From Geosiphon pyriformis (taxonomy: Eukaryota > Glomeromycota > Glomeromycetes > Archaeosporales > Geosiphonaceae), in contig JAAOMT010000727.1 in the NCBI GenBank assembly GCA_016748015.1, positions 333,519-397,518 on the forward strand: 64,000 nucleotides of DNA. The letters run 5' to 3'. The translations under genes were made by a program, and so were the position numbers. Positions 36,028 to 46,730 of this stretch are shown here, piece by piece (position 1 is the first letter of the stretch; every line of letters begins with the position of its first letter). A model generated the notes under the pieces. It had not been told where the DNA came from. It worked only from the letters and a program-made list of their open reading frames with translations, and did no database searches.

Positions 36028-37655
36028 CTATATTCATTTTTTGATTTTATGAAAAAAAAATTATCAATAGCTAACATCTAAGACTAAGCTGGAAAATTAA
36101 TAATCTGAATGTATTCAATTTCTTAACCAGTTTATTAACTTGTTTTATAAAGCTAGTAAAATTGTACTCAAAAATAACAAATCTATTATTTATTTCTATA
36201 GACACTAGTAAAAAAATTTAATATACAAATAAAAGCCAATAACTACAAAAATTGAAGACATTATATAAAAAAAAGCATTACTAATAATTTGTGTCTATGT
36301 TTTACTATAAAAAAAACTGGTCAAATAATTAAAGTCTGTTTTTTCTTATATATATTGATTAATTATACACAATTTTAAAAGGTAATTAGCTTTTTATTGT
36401 AATTATCAGAATTTCTATCATAAAACACCAACAAATTAAAATGATTATAAGCATTAGTCTTAATTAACAAGATATATAATAAGACTTAATAACAATTTTT
36501 TAATACTTATTTTTGTTTATTATTAATGAACTTAATTATATAAACAGAATTTTTTCTTATAAAAACAAACTATTTAGTCATAATTAAATTAATAATATTA
36601 ACAGATTTAAATTTAACTAGAATTTTTTTTTAAAGATCAATAAGCTATATATTAATAGATATTATCTTATTAAATTTAGAAAAAACTAATTTTATGGTCA
36701 ATTTAAAAAAATTAATTGAAATCTTTTTAATAATTACTTTCCAATTTGTACAACTGTTTATCTTTTTAATATTATTATTAACCAAAATTTTTTACTAATT
36801 GTCATATTTTTAGTTTTTTTAAATTTAACTTTAATATAAAAGATAATCTAATAATTCTTAAGAATTTTAAAAAAGTAGATATTTTTCTAAAACCACTAAC
36901 ATAATAAAAATTTTTTTTCACAACTAACAATTTATCACCCAAAGTTTTTTCAGATACAAGAAAAAGCTTAATACCCAATACAAAAAATTTTATTATATCA
37001 AAATTCTATTTTTTTAAAACATGTAATTTAACCAATAGCAATTACTTAAAGCCAACAAATTTAGAAGCTAAAAACATTAAAATATTGTTATTATTACTAA
37101 AATTATTAAATAAAAAAGCCTTTGGTAAGTAATTTAACATATATGTTTGAGTACAAGTTTTTTTAGATATAATATTATTTATATTTTTATTAATTATTAA
37201 AGCATTTGAATCTGCATAACTGGTTTTCTTAACAAATATATTTTTTATATTTTTTATATTCAACAAACTGCTAATATTACTTGTTTTGTTACCAACTTCA
37301 TTTTTCTAAAATTTTACAGATTTTAAATTAGAGCCACCAATATTTTTAAGACTTAAAGTACTAACAGACAAATTAACTATATTATTACTAACTTTAAGTC
37401 TCTTTGGCTTCTTATAAAATATACTGTAAAAATATATATTTTTTACATATTTTTTTTTGGTGCTTGAATAAGTTTTTAAACCAGTTAAACCAAAATTAAA
37501 ACTATTAGCAAAAAAGCTTATTAGATTAATTACAATAAAAATTAGTGTATTAAAAAAAATAATTAAAAAAAAAAGAGAAAAAAAAAATAAAAAAAACTAT
37601 TCTTTTAACAACTTTATGCTTTTATTGTAATCAGAAAATCAACAAAAAAAAAGTT
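36028..37655 (-). pseudogene. AT-decayed LINE relic, 5' UTR and ORF1 part
   Basis: Minus strand. 37042-37266 reads KKTSYADSNALIINKNINNI and KKTCTQTYMLN against LINE ORF1 KETSYAESNVSGLDDDMNDA and RKTRTCTYVLN. Further down, EKTLGDKLLVVKK matches GKTVSDKLICVKK. The 5' UTR aligns too: TTTTATTGTAATCAGAAAAT (about 37621-37640) against CTCTCGTTGTAACTGGGGGAT at 59243. The rest of the relic is at 22510-28225, beyond element C. Confidence 0.78.
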
Positions 37656-38950
37656 TTTTTTATAAAATTTTTTTAATATGTTAATTAATTTATATAGTTT
37701 ATTTTATATATATTTTAAAAAATAGCAGTTTTATTAATTAATTTTGGTTTAAAAAGAATATTGTTTAATTTTTAAATTTTTTTTATTGCAATAAGCATTT
37801 TCAATAATTTAAATATATATTATAATCTTAATTGGCTTAAATAATTAATTATGTATAAAAAAATATATTTTTATTATATATTATAATAAATAATATTTAT
37901 TAATATAAATAATAAATAATTGTTTAAATAATTATTTTAAAAAAGTATTAATTACAAATAATAGCATTATATTTTAGTTAAATATTAATTTTTTAATTGT
38001 TTTATTATTTTAGTAAAAATATACAATTTTATTAAGACTAATATAAAAATCAAAAATAGCTGTATTTATATTTAATTAAATATAAGTTTTTAAGTTATTA
38101 TTATTATTATTAAAAGTTTAATTTTCTAATATATTAAAAATAATTGTTAATTAAGAATTCTGGTTTTTAATATAATTTAATAATTAATTAATTCTAATAA
38201 AAAAACAAATTCTTAAAATTATTATAATTAATTCAAATTTAAAATAAATTATTATATAAAAATAATTAGTATTTTTTTATTATAATTTTAAAATTAAATA
38301 TACAATAATGCATGAAAAAATTTATACATAATATTCTTATTAAACAAAGCTTATTTTTAAAAATTAATACTTTAAAAAAATAATAATATTATCTAGTTAT
38401 ATTATTATTTTATTAGTTAGATTAATTATTAATTTAAGTTATATTATTATTGTTATTAATTACATCATTAATTTTCTAGTTAGTTTTTCATTTAATTAAT
38501 TATTTTTCTAGTTGTATTATTATTATTAATTAATTATTCAATAGTAATTACTTTTTTATATTATTATTTATTCTTAATGATTTTTTTTTTAGAATATTTG
38601 AATTTAAAGATTTTTATATTTACTTCTAATTCAAGTAACAAATTTTTTTATTTTATTTTACTAGTAAGAATTATAATTAAATAAAAATATATATTTACTT
38701 GGTAATTTGTAAGCATTTATTATTATTTTATTTAATGTTATAATTATATATAATATTTTTTGCATAACATTTAATTTTAACATTGTGTCTTTTGAGATTT
38801 TACCATTTTAGAATTTTGAAATCTAGGAATTTCATTTAACAAGGGTTTATAATTTATTATATTGGTAAAATATAATTACCATAATTAATAACTAATCTTA
38901 TTATTTTATGTATAAAGTTTTATAAGGAATTATTAATTGAATAAAAGTTG
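37656..38950. other. AT-rich stretch without recognisable gene
   Basis: Almost pure A/T with short TTATTA/TAATAA runs. No open frame beyond chance, no repeat that I could match. Confidence 0.6.
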
Positions 38951-40148
38951 ATTGTTACATATTTGAATGATTAAATTAATATTATTATCTAGTATTAACG
39001 AAAATTATCTTGCTTTTATTATTGTTTTTTTACCCTATATTAATGTAGTCTCTTCCCTATTTACGTACTTATGTCTAAGTATAGCCACCAAACTACATCT
39101 AACACTACTTCATCGCCATTTAACTCTACTATACCATAGAAATGTTCTCAGCACTTTCTCATACCCAAATTACGGATCAAACAAGATTTCGCCGTCGGCA
39201 GCCAGATTTTTCCCTATGCTCCACAACCACAGTTGTCACCAACTCCCTGATTAACATAGGTGCCTCTTCATAGGCGTTTAGCTTCCTCGCACCAATCCTT
39301 TAGCCAAAAGAACATATTCAAAACGTCATAACTCAGATCTATTTCAAATTGATTCGCCTTCATAGATGTAACGTCGCTCAGAACTTTGGAGCCCTGAGAC
39401 TCAGCACCCAACCTTCGTCAACGGTTCCAAACAGCGTTAAGTATCTTGATCCTTGTATTCCTATCCCACACATTGATAAACGTGGTCAGAATGATCTACC
39501 TATCGTACATCCTTTTCCTTTCGGCCAAAGGAGAATTGCTTTCATAACATACGTACGGTAATTTGAAGTGGCTCTACTTTTCGGACCCGCCATAAGACCA
39601 AAAGGCCTCAACCTCTATGCGAAACTAAAATCAAGAAAGAAATCGGATAGATTAATATTTTAACTTGACTTTTCAACATTTCAAATTATGCCCTCATTAT
39701 CATTAATAGAATGCTTATAAGCGACTGACTTAGCAATAAAACAATCAGCCACTTTGTTCAAAAGTTCCTTTCGTACTCCCAGGGGGTTTAACCGTTTAAC
39801 ATTAATCATATACTTAGGCACTAGAGCGTTAAGATGTCCTTTTACCCATAAATTCCGAAAGAATGAAGTAACCCTTTATACAACGTTTCTTTCGGGGGTT
39901 CACGTGTAGTCAAATACCCAGGGACCAGAGTGCCAGGATATCATTTTACCCACAAGCTTTGGTATTCACAGCTAATGCTCTTATGAATAATCATTGGGCA
40001 ACAAGTTAAAAAAGATTACTTGCTTATTTTTGGTAAAGATCAATCATGCATGGTGATCATGACATCAATCTGACAGATTGCAAATCCCTTTAACCCTATT
40101 AAATAGGAATTATACGCAGACAAAAGTAGCAAATGAAAGGATTTAAAG
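38951..40148. other. GC-normal island with no clear coding
   Basis: Composition returns sharply to mixed at about 39040. Short frames (38967-39254, 39349-39561) have no recognisable domain and break quickly on both strands. Two stretches about 120 bp apart look like diverged copies: GCACTAGAGCGTTAAGATGT (about 39819) and GGACCAGAGTGCCAGGATAT (about 39922), each followed by TTTTACCCA(C/T)AA. It could be a non-coding RNA, a decayed transposon of another type or a gene fragment. It does not read as rRNA or tRNA to me. Confidence 0.4.
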
Positions 40149-40162
40149 ACTATAAATAAAAT
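40149..40162 (+). promoter_or_regulatory. TATA-like box upstream of 40201 gene
   Basis: ACTATAAATAAAAT, about 45 bp before ATG 40201, the only such box in this GC-normal part; spacing fits a core promoter. Confidence 0.35.
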
Positions 40163-40200
40163 AATTTTTTTTTCATTTCACGCCAATTCTTTTTATTTCA

Positions 40201-41861
40201 ATGCCTCGGATTTCACAGGGTCTGCCTCAGAAACCGATGCGCGCAGTCTACAATCAACTACAGCGCAAAGAAGCTTTGGAATGCCCACGAAGTTCTGAAG
40301 TTCATATCAATAGTTCCCTCAATTGCACGTGGAATGGCGTTGAGCAAAATTCTGTGGTAAGTTTAGAGCCGCGAAAAATCTACATTAATAAAGATAAAAC
40401 TAAATTTTATAATCTTCAAAAGCTTGATCCGGAAATGGGAGCTTTTTCTAATGCTTCAAGTAAAAAATCGATGAACCCTGAAAAATATTTGGTATTATTG
40501 ATTTTTTACTTATTTTAAAAAAATCTTATCAGGTATACTTTTATACTACTGGATACAGCTGTACCAATTATTACAGCTTTGTTATTTGGTTAATCGGGCA
40601 ATGCACACTTTTGGGTTGGTGTAAGAAGGATGGGGCAACTCATATATTCAGCCTGGACAACACATCTTTTTGGTTTAATCAAGGCGCCACATAGTTATAT
40701 AAGAATGGTTAAGGGAAAATTTGGGGAAGGAAGCAACCGATGAGACATGGAAATATTATAAACACAAGGTAAAGGGTTTTTTTTGCTAGTAAAAATGATT
40801 TATAAATCATATTTAAATATTTATAATATTAATTTTTTATTTTAGTGCAGTAATGAAATCAATGTAATTTGGAAAAATATGTCTCTTTGGAACAAAAAAC
40901 ACATTTTTTTCAATGCATTTTTCTCATTTGCTCAAGCCCTCATTCCCAAAGAAAGCTTTTTTGAAGAGCGTGAATATTCAATTTTGCCGAAAAAATCAAA
41001 GTAAAAAATTAAATTATTTTCAATTAAATAGCTTTTCAATCAATAACTTTTTAAATAATATCCTAGGAATATAAATCTGCTTATTCAATTGATGAATCAC
41101 TCTTAGGCCAATGCATTGATGCCATAATTATGGCAAAATTGCATAAACTTCCGCCTAATGAGTCCTTAAAGTCCGATCACGTGATAACTGATTCAGTTCT
41201 ACCATGTATATACAAGAGAAATGAAGAAGCTTTTGAACATTGGAAGAAATAAGTCCAGGCTTTAAACGAAAGTTTGGAAGTGTTATACATTGAATATGCT
41301 AAGCTTAATGCAACAATGAAAAAGGCACAAATGGACCAAGAAAAATTGCACCAATTGGTGAAATTGAATTTGGATGAAGTTTCGCAACAATTTAGCAAAA
41401 AGTATCATTTAAAAATAACTCAAGATGTTGCCAAAGATATATATTTGAAATATCTTTATTAACAATCCAAGCAACATGTAAGTTTTAATAAAGTCTTACA
41501 TGCAATTTACAAATATTCAATTAACAAGCTTTTTTTGTCATAGCAACCATGTTAAACTTCATTATAAGCGATCAAAAAGCCCATCCTCTAATACGCAGCA
41601 CCCTCTTAACCGTAAAAAAGGTATTATATGAAAAGACAACAATTCAGAAAATATTACCTTGAAAGAAAAAAGAGGAAGAAAACTCTGTTCAGCATTATGG
41701 CAAACACCGACCATTATCAAAGAAATCAATGAAAAATGGAAAAACTTACTTTTAAAATTAGACCGCTCGGAGCCGTTAAAGGCTTGAAATCGTTACAACC
41801 TAACACGATCCATAGCAGATTTTTAAAGATTCGAGCCCGGCATGTTTGATCCAATTAGCTA
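40201..41861 (+). pseudogene. Broken multi-exon gene of unknown function
   Basis: ATG 40201 opens 96 codons (MPRISQGLPQKPMRAVYNQL...), up to a likely donor at 40490. Further coding-like pieces follow: about 40855-41000 (FFNAFFSFAQALIPKESFFE) after the acceptor TTTATTTTAG; 41068-41462 after TATCCTAG (SAYSIDESLLGQCIDAIIMA, then a coiled-coil like 41274-41462); and a basic tail near 41545-41630 (KRSKSPSSNTQHPLNRKK). Two stops look like CAA to TAA changes (41250 and 41459), and exon phases do not join without shifts, so I call it a pseudogene. No family recognised. Confidence 0.45.
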
Positions 41862-42046
41862 TGATTAATACTAAAGCTAGCTTTATTAAAAAATTTAGTT
41901 GGAATTGGAAATAGAAAGTTCAGTCAAAAATTTTCCCAGCATTTAATAAACTATAAATAATAAATCTTTCAAAATCTCAATTTAAATCTGTATATTGAAA
42001 CCCTAATAAGGTCGTTTCCCCAAAAGCTAAAAGCATAACAAATCTT

Positions 42047-43213
42047 TCAACGTAAATCCTCAGCTTCCAGCCCCTTTCTAACCTTTAATAGCACCTCAAT
42101 TTGCCATGGAGGTAATGGAGTAAATTGATCATAATCTCGGCAAGACGTAACAAACGCAGATAAGTCATAGGTGTTTTTCGCCTCGACAAGTTTCCTGATC
42201 AAAGTCGATTCCCGGCTATCAGCAAATGATGGATATAATTGATTTAACTCTTCAAATCTTCTCTCTAGCCTAACCCAATCATCTAAGGCAATGAGACAAA
42301 TACATTGCAGGAATACATAATCTTTTATTTTGAAACTCTGTACTCTATCATCGGCTGCAGTTTCAGCGATGGTATCTAAGAGCCGAATAGCTTTCTCATA
42401 ATGGCCAATTTCGGCTGTCAATTCTGCTTGTGAAATCAACGAATAAAGATGACGACCATCCCCCTCTTCCTCAAACAAGTCAGCGGCTTTTTGATGCATC
42501 GCTAAGGCTTTTTCTAAATCTCTATGTTCACTATTCGTCTTTTTATAAAGTACCGCGAGTTGTTCATAGACACGAGCAGCACGAGTGGCTTGTTGATTAC
42601 GCAATTCGTAAATAGTTGCGGCAATCTCTAACGCCTCTAATGCCTTTCCCGTTTTTTTTGTCTGCTGAAAAGCTTTATAGGCATCTTCATAACAAGCGGC
42701 TGCATCCAATTGATTATTATCACCGCCTGCATTCTGAAACCGTTTAGCAGCCAATAAAAAATGCTTCGCAGCGGTGTCATAATCTCGCTTTACTTTGGCT
42801 TTAATCGCCGTTTCCCTATCCACATTAGCCCTATCTTCTAGAACTTGTAATTCTGTAGCTTCCTCCAACTTCAGTTGTTGACTCTTGCTGCCTTGACCAC
42901 CAATGAACCAATTTCCAAAAGGCTTTTTTTTACCATCCTCAACGATCACAACTTGACTTAATAGAAACCAAAAACTAAATAAACCGAGATAAGCTGCAGT
43001 GCCGTTTTGAAGCGTAACAATACTAAAACAGAAATAATCATTATGTTTAAACACTGGTACTCGAGGTTTGCTGCTCAGAAGGTTTGTCAAGAATCCAGAA
43101 ACTCCATCTTTAGGCTTTGTGTCTGATGTAAAATACGCATGAAATGAGCTGGCGTCTGGATTGGTTTTATACGCAATAAAGAGAACTATAAAGAAAAATA
43201 TCCAGCCGAGCAT
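42047..43213 (-). CDS. Membrane-anchored alpha-SNAP (Sec17)-like protein
   Basis: Intronless ORF of 388 codons from ATG 43213 (MLGWIFFFIVLFIAYKTN). Residues 3-17 form a membrane segment or signal anchor; a second hydrophobic run (AAYLGLFSFWFLL) ends near residue 90. From about residue 105 a chain of TPR-like helices follows (TAAKHFLLAAKRFQNAG, AACYEDAYKAFQ, KALEALEIAATIY), closing with PSFADSRESTLIRKLVEA and LPPWQIEVLLKVRKGL...EDLR, the C-terminal signature of alpha-SNAP/Sec17. Known role: recruits NSF to SNARE complexes for disassembly. Sec17 is normally soluble and about 290 residues, so the N-terminal membrane part is unusual: a fusion, or a missed intron or gene boundary near residues 95-105. 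The frame can extend upstream to 43279 without an ATG. Confidence 0.75.
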   Translation of the reverse strand: MLGWIFFFIVLFIAYKTNPDASSFHAYFTSDTKPKDGVSGFLTNLLSSKPRVPVFKHNDYFCFSIVTLQNGTAAYLGLFSFWFLLSQVVIVEDGKKKPFGNWFIGGQGSKSQQLKLEEATELQVLEDRANVDRETAIKAKVKRDYDTAAKHFLLAAKRFQNAGGDNNQLDAAACYEDAYKAFQQTKKTGKALEALEIAATIYELRNQQATRAARVYEQLAVLYKKTNSEHRDLEKALAMHQKAADLFEEEGDGRHLYSLISQAELTAEIGHYEKAIRLLDTIAETAADDRVQSFKIKDYVFLQCICLIALDDWVRLERRFEELNQLYPSFADSRESTLIRKLVEAKNTYDLSAFVTSCRDYDQFTPLPPWQIEVLLKVRKGLEAEDLR

Positions 43214-43280
43214 ATCCAAGATTTTCGATTTGATGTTTTGACAAGAGGGTTTGGTTGATGATTTTTCCAAACAGACCTAT

Positions 43281-43658
43281 TTAACTTTTGTTGGATTGAA
43301 AAGTTTGATTAGTAATGCCACAATTGAATAAAAAATCTCTCTTATTAGATGCCAAATATTGAGCCTTAATCCCTTCAAGACTTTCTCCTTTAATATACAT
43401 TTTCAAATGATCTCCAACTGAGGAAAACTCTTTAGCGGGAACATAGAATCTATGACTTGTCATAAAGTTCCGGAATCCTCTTTTGGTGGGAAATGTATAA
43501 CTTGAAAAGTCTATTGTTAATGACGATTGCAGCTGATTATGAATAAAAAATTTTGATTTGTTTACTCGACAGTTGGCCGTTGGATGATTTTCGAATTTTC
43601 CAGAATAAAATACATTATTAATACACTTGAAGACTAATTTGCCGCTCCGCGTTATAGA
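43281..43658 (-). CDS. Unrecognised coding exon
   Basis: Open for 125 codons on the minus strand, preceded by an acceptor-like TTTACATTTAG and ending in TAA 43281-43283, only 67 bp before the ATG of the SNAP-like gene. Composition is gene-like: SGKLVFKCINNVFYSGKFEN, then MTSHRFYVPAKEFSSVGDHL (ATG at 43463). It may be the last exon of an upstream gene or, if an intron was missed, a 5' exon of the SNAP-like gene; the frames differ and no acceptable short intron joins them. No domain recognised. Confidence 0.45.
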   Translation of the reverse strand, partial: SITRSGKLVFKCINNVFYSGKFENHPTANCRVNKSKFFIHNQLQSSLTIDFSSYTFPTKRGFRNFMTSHRFYVPAKEFSSVGDHLKMYIKGESLEGIKAQYLASNKRDFLFNCGITNQTFQSNKS

Positions 43659-43699
43659 CTAAATGTAAAGCGAAATATATGTTTAGCAAATACTGTTTT

Positions 43700-45135
43700 C
43701 ACCTTTCTAAACAAATACAATTTTTAACAACACGAAACGATTATTCATTGAAACGTTGTGACGATTGGCTCTTTCCAAAAAAGTGCAATTGTTTAAAACA
43801 CCTGAAGTAAAAACAATTCTACTCAATTAAAGATTGCGGATTTTCAATAATATTATTCAGACATGAAATTGAAAGTGCGGAGAATTTTTCATCTTTTTGA
43901 AATAAATATACTTTAAAAAAGTTGAAGACGTGGTGATTACTTAAAAAAATTATATGTGTTGCTTTGGATTTGAATTTGTGAAAAAAAACAAGATACAACT
44001 TATAATTTTTTATTGTAATCAGAAAAATTTGCAAGCACACTATAAAAATTAAATAATTGTTAAAAAAATAGTATTTTAACTTTGCTATAAATATAATAAA
44101 TTTTTGTTTCAAAAAAAACTTGAATATAATAGTTATTTTATTATTTAAACCAAAGTTTTTTTATTTTTTAGAATATAAAAAAAATCACTCTTGATTTGTT
44201 TAATTCAAGTTTACATACATGTATAACTGGTTATAGTTTGAATAAATTTATTGATTCTAAAAAAAAAAAGTAAAACATTACAAATTAATTTAATTATTTT
44301 CAATTTATAAAATTTTATTGTCTTATAAATAATTGTTATTATAAATTGACTAAATGGTTTTTTAAAAACTACCGTTGAATTTTACACTCAAAAAAAATTA
44401 AATGTAAAAAAATTTTTAAATTATTTGAATTGTATACATAACTACTTCTTTGTTTTTGTTAATATTTAATTTACAAGACACATAAGCATTTATAATGTGT
44501 AATATAAAGCATGTATATTTTGGATGTATTTTAAATAGCAGTTGGATTACATTATATAAGCAATTATTTTCACAGGTTCAAATATGTTCAGCAAATGATT
44601 TGCTGAAATAATAATACAAAAAAATATTTATGACTTTCTTATCTTTTTTCTTCGATAAAATTCTTATCTTGTCTGTTTAATTAAATAAAGGAAATATCTC
44701 AGTATGTTTTTCCTTTTAACGATCAGTAATTTACAAAGTTAATAAATTTTTTATATCATGGCAATAATTCTTTAAAACAATAAATGGGGATTATTTATTT
44801 ATTTATTTAGTTATTTATTTTTAAATTAGAATTCACTTATGTACGAAAATCTTCAAAACAAGATTTGCTCATTCATCAATTCTTAATCACAGTAAGGTGA
44901 TAATAAACAAAAATATTCGGATATTCGTTTCCAAGATCGGAATTTATTTTGTTCAATCTTAAACGGATAGCCCCTAGATCTTCTAATCCAAAAAAAATAT
45001 TGATATAAATACTGTTAGAGAACATCTTAATGGTTTTGAGGTTAAAGACGGACAGATACCTATTATATTCAATTATCCACTACTCCAATTTTTACCCGTT
45101 CAATTCCTTAGTCTAAATTCAGACAGCGAAAAAAA
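43700..45135. other. Intergenic region upstream of lipase gene
   Basis: AT-rich, no supportable gene (43819-44112 minus is an AT-rich chance frame). A TATA-like TTGATATAAATACTG at about 45000 lies 135 bp before the lipase ATG and could be its promoter. Confidence 0.4.
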
Positions 45136-46730
45136 ATGTCGAAGCAAAAGGTTTTCTATGTAGTTTTTGTAACACTTGTCTTGAACTTGACCTATCTTTT
45201 GAACATATCAGTTCATTCATCACCAATTGACCAAAATTTTGGTCTTCCATCAGATTCACGAAATTCTTCATTGAATTTCGATGCAATAGGTAGTAGTTCA
45301 CCAATTCCAGTCCAAGAACAATATTCATTAGAGCAAACATCCCCAAGTTTCGGGAACCAAGCGTCAATCATTCCTGACATCGGTGTTGATAGCTCAAGTT
45401 TATCAACGAACGATGAATCATTTAATCTAGGAGCTGCTTTATCAGATCCGTTAACTCCGGTTGAAAATGTAGCCCTATCGAGTTCCGATTCAACAGCAGG
45501 TGACCCTTTACTGAATTTTGGGGCAGGGCCTCAAGATACTACCTTGCAAGCAATGAATTCGTTAGATGTTCCCAATTTCGATTCAACAGCTTCACTGAAT
45601 CTTGGGTCAGAGACTCAGGACACTACATTGCAAGCTCTGAATCCGTTAGGTGTTAATTTCGATATCAGTAATGACTTATTGGCAAATTCTGACAACGATC
45701 CAACAGCTAACGAAGCTCTTAAACCAATTACTAAAAATCAAGCAAATTCTTTTGAACAATATGCACAATTTGCACAAATTACTAATTGCAAATCTAAATC
45801 AGTTGGTAAAATTTCAGCAAGAGCAGTTGCATCAGAAACAGCCCTATTGTTTGGTTTTGCTGGAGACGAAGATCATTTGAATGAATACTTGAATAGTAGC
45901 GGCTCCACTTTAACTGAATATCCTGGAATTCCTGGTGCCAAAGTTCACGCTGAATTCTATAAAAATTATAAGCTGTGGGAGCAGGGAATTTTATCAAAAG
46001 CTGTTAAAGTTATTTCACAACGTCCAGAGATGAGTGTCTTTTTAATTGGATATAGCGTTGGTGGTGGTAATTGGATGATTTATTTTTTTTCTGAAACCTT
46101 ATTAAATTATAATGATGATGCCACTAATTCAATATAAACTTTTATAGTTTACGCGCAGTTAGCCGCATTGGGATTAAGTACAGCACTTAAAACACCCAAT
46201 AAATTATATGTATTCACATACGGTCAACCACGAGTTGGTAACCCTGTATTGGCAGCAGCCATTGAGAAATCAGCTAAAGTGATACGATTTACTTTTGGCC
46301 ATGATACTGTACCCCGGTTACCGGTCGAATACGAGTCCCAAAGTTATACACATTCGGGTGTCGAGGTTTACACCAGTGGAGTGGACGCAACTCCCAACTG
46401 GTGTCCTATTGACAAATCTTCAGGTGGATTGTCTACTGAGAGCAAGGTATCTACCTAGTCAGGATGTTTACTTAATTGGTGATAAATGGGAAGAAGGTTT
46501 CTGATTATCCTAAATCACTCTAACACTTACGCGTTTATTTATAAAAATAGGAATGTATCAATAAAGCTGATACCAAGGTTGAAACCGATCATTTTGGCCC
46601 ATATTTCAAAGTAAATTTTGACAATTGCGATAGCATTCCTAACGCATCTCCAACTGAACCCCCGGCTGGACAATCTTCAGGAACTATAAAAGTCCCCCTA
46701 AGAGAATCCACACCTAATTCTCAACCATAA
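45136..46730 (+). CDS. Secreted class 3 lipase, three exons
   Basis: Exons 45136-46066, 46148-46446 and 46551-46730; introns 46067-46147 and 46447-46550 are GTAATT..TATAG and GTATCT..AATAG, and the joined frame gives 469 residues. A signal peptide is clear (VFYVVFVTLVLNLTYLL). Residues about 30-190 are Ser/Asp/Asn-rich with a repeated TTLQA(M/L)N block. The alpha/beta-hydrolase part has IPGAKVHAEFYKNY, nucleophile elbow GYSVGG (Ser), FGHDTVPRLP (Asp) and ETDHFGPYF in exon 3 (candidate His), so the triad is complete. Typical members have GHSLGG; GYSVGG is a variant. Likely acts on triacylglycerols or other esters outside the cell. No stops: this is the one intact gene of its size in the window. 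Confidence 0.85.

Noticed and set aside
39180-39960. Possible 28S rRNA fragment (minus strand has TACGAAAGGAAC and CTAAGTCAG)
   Set aside because: Only short matches to the LSU 3' domain, in wrong spacing and without its most conserved blocks.
41765-41860. B-box-like GATTCGAGCCCGG
   Set aside because: No acceptor or D-arm partner; more likely part of the broken gene's tail.
43819-44112. 97-codon minus-strand frame
   Set aside because: AT-rich chance frame with no recognisable domain or supporting splice or promoter signals.
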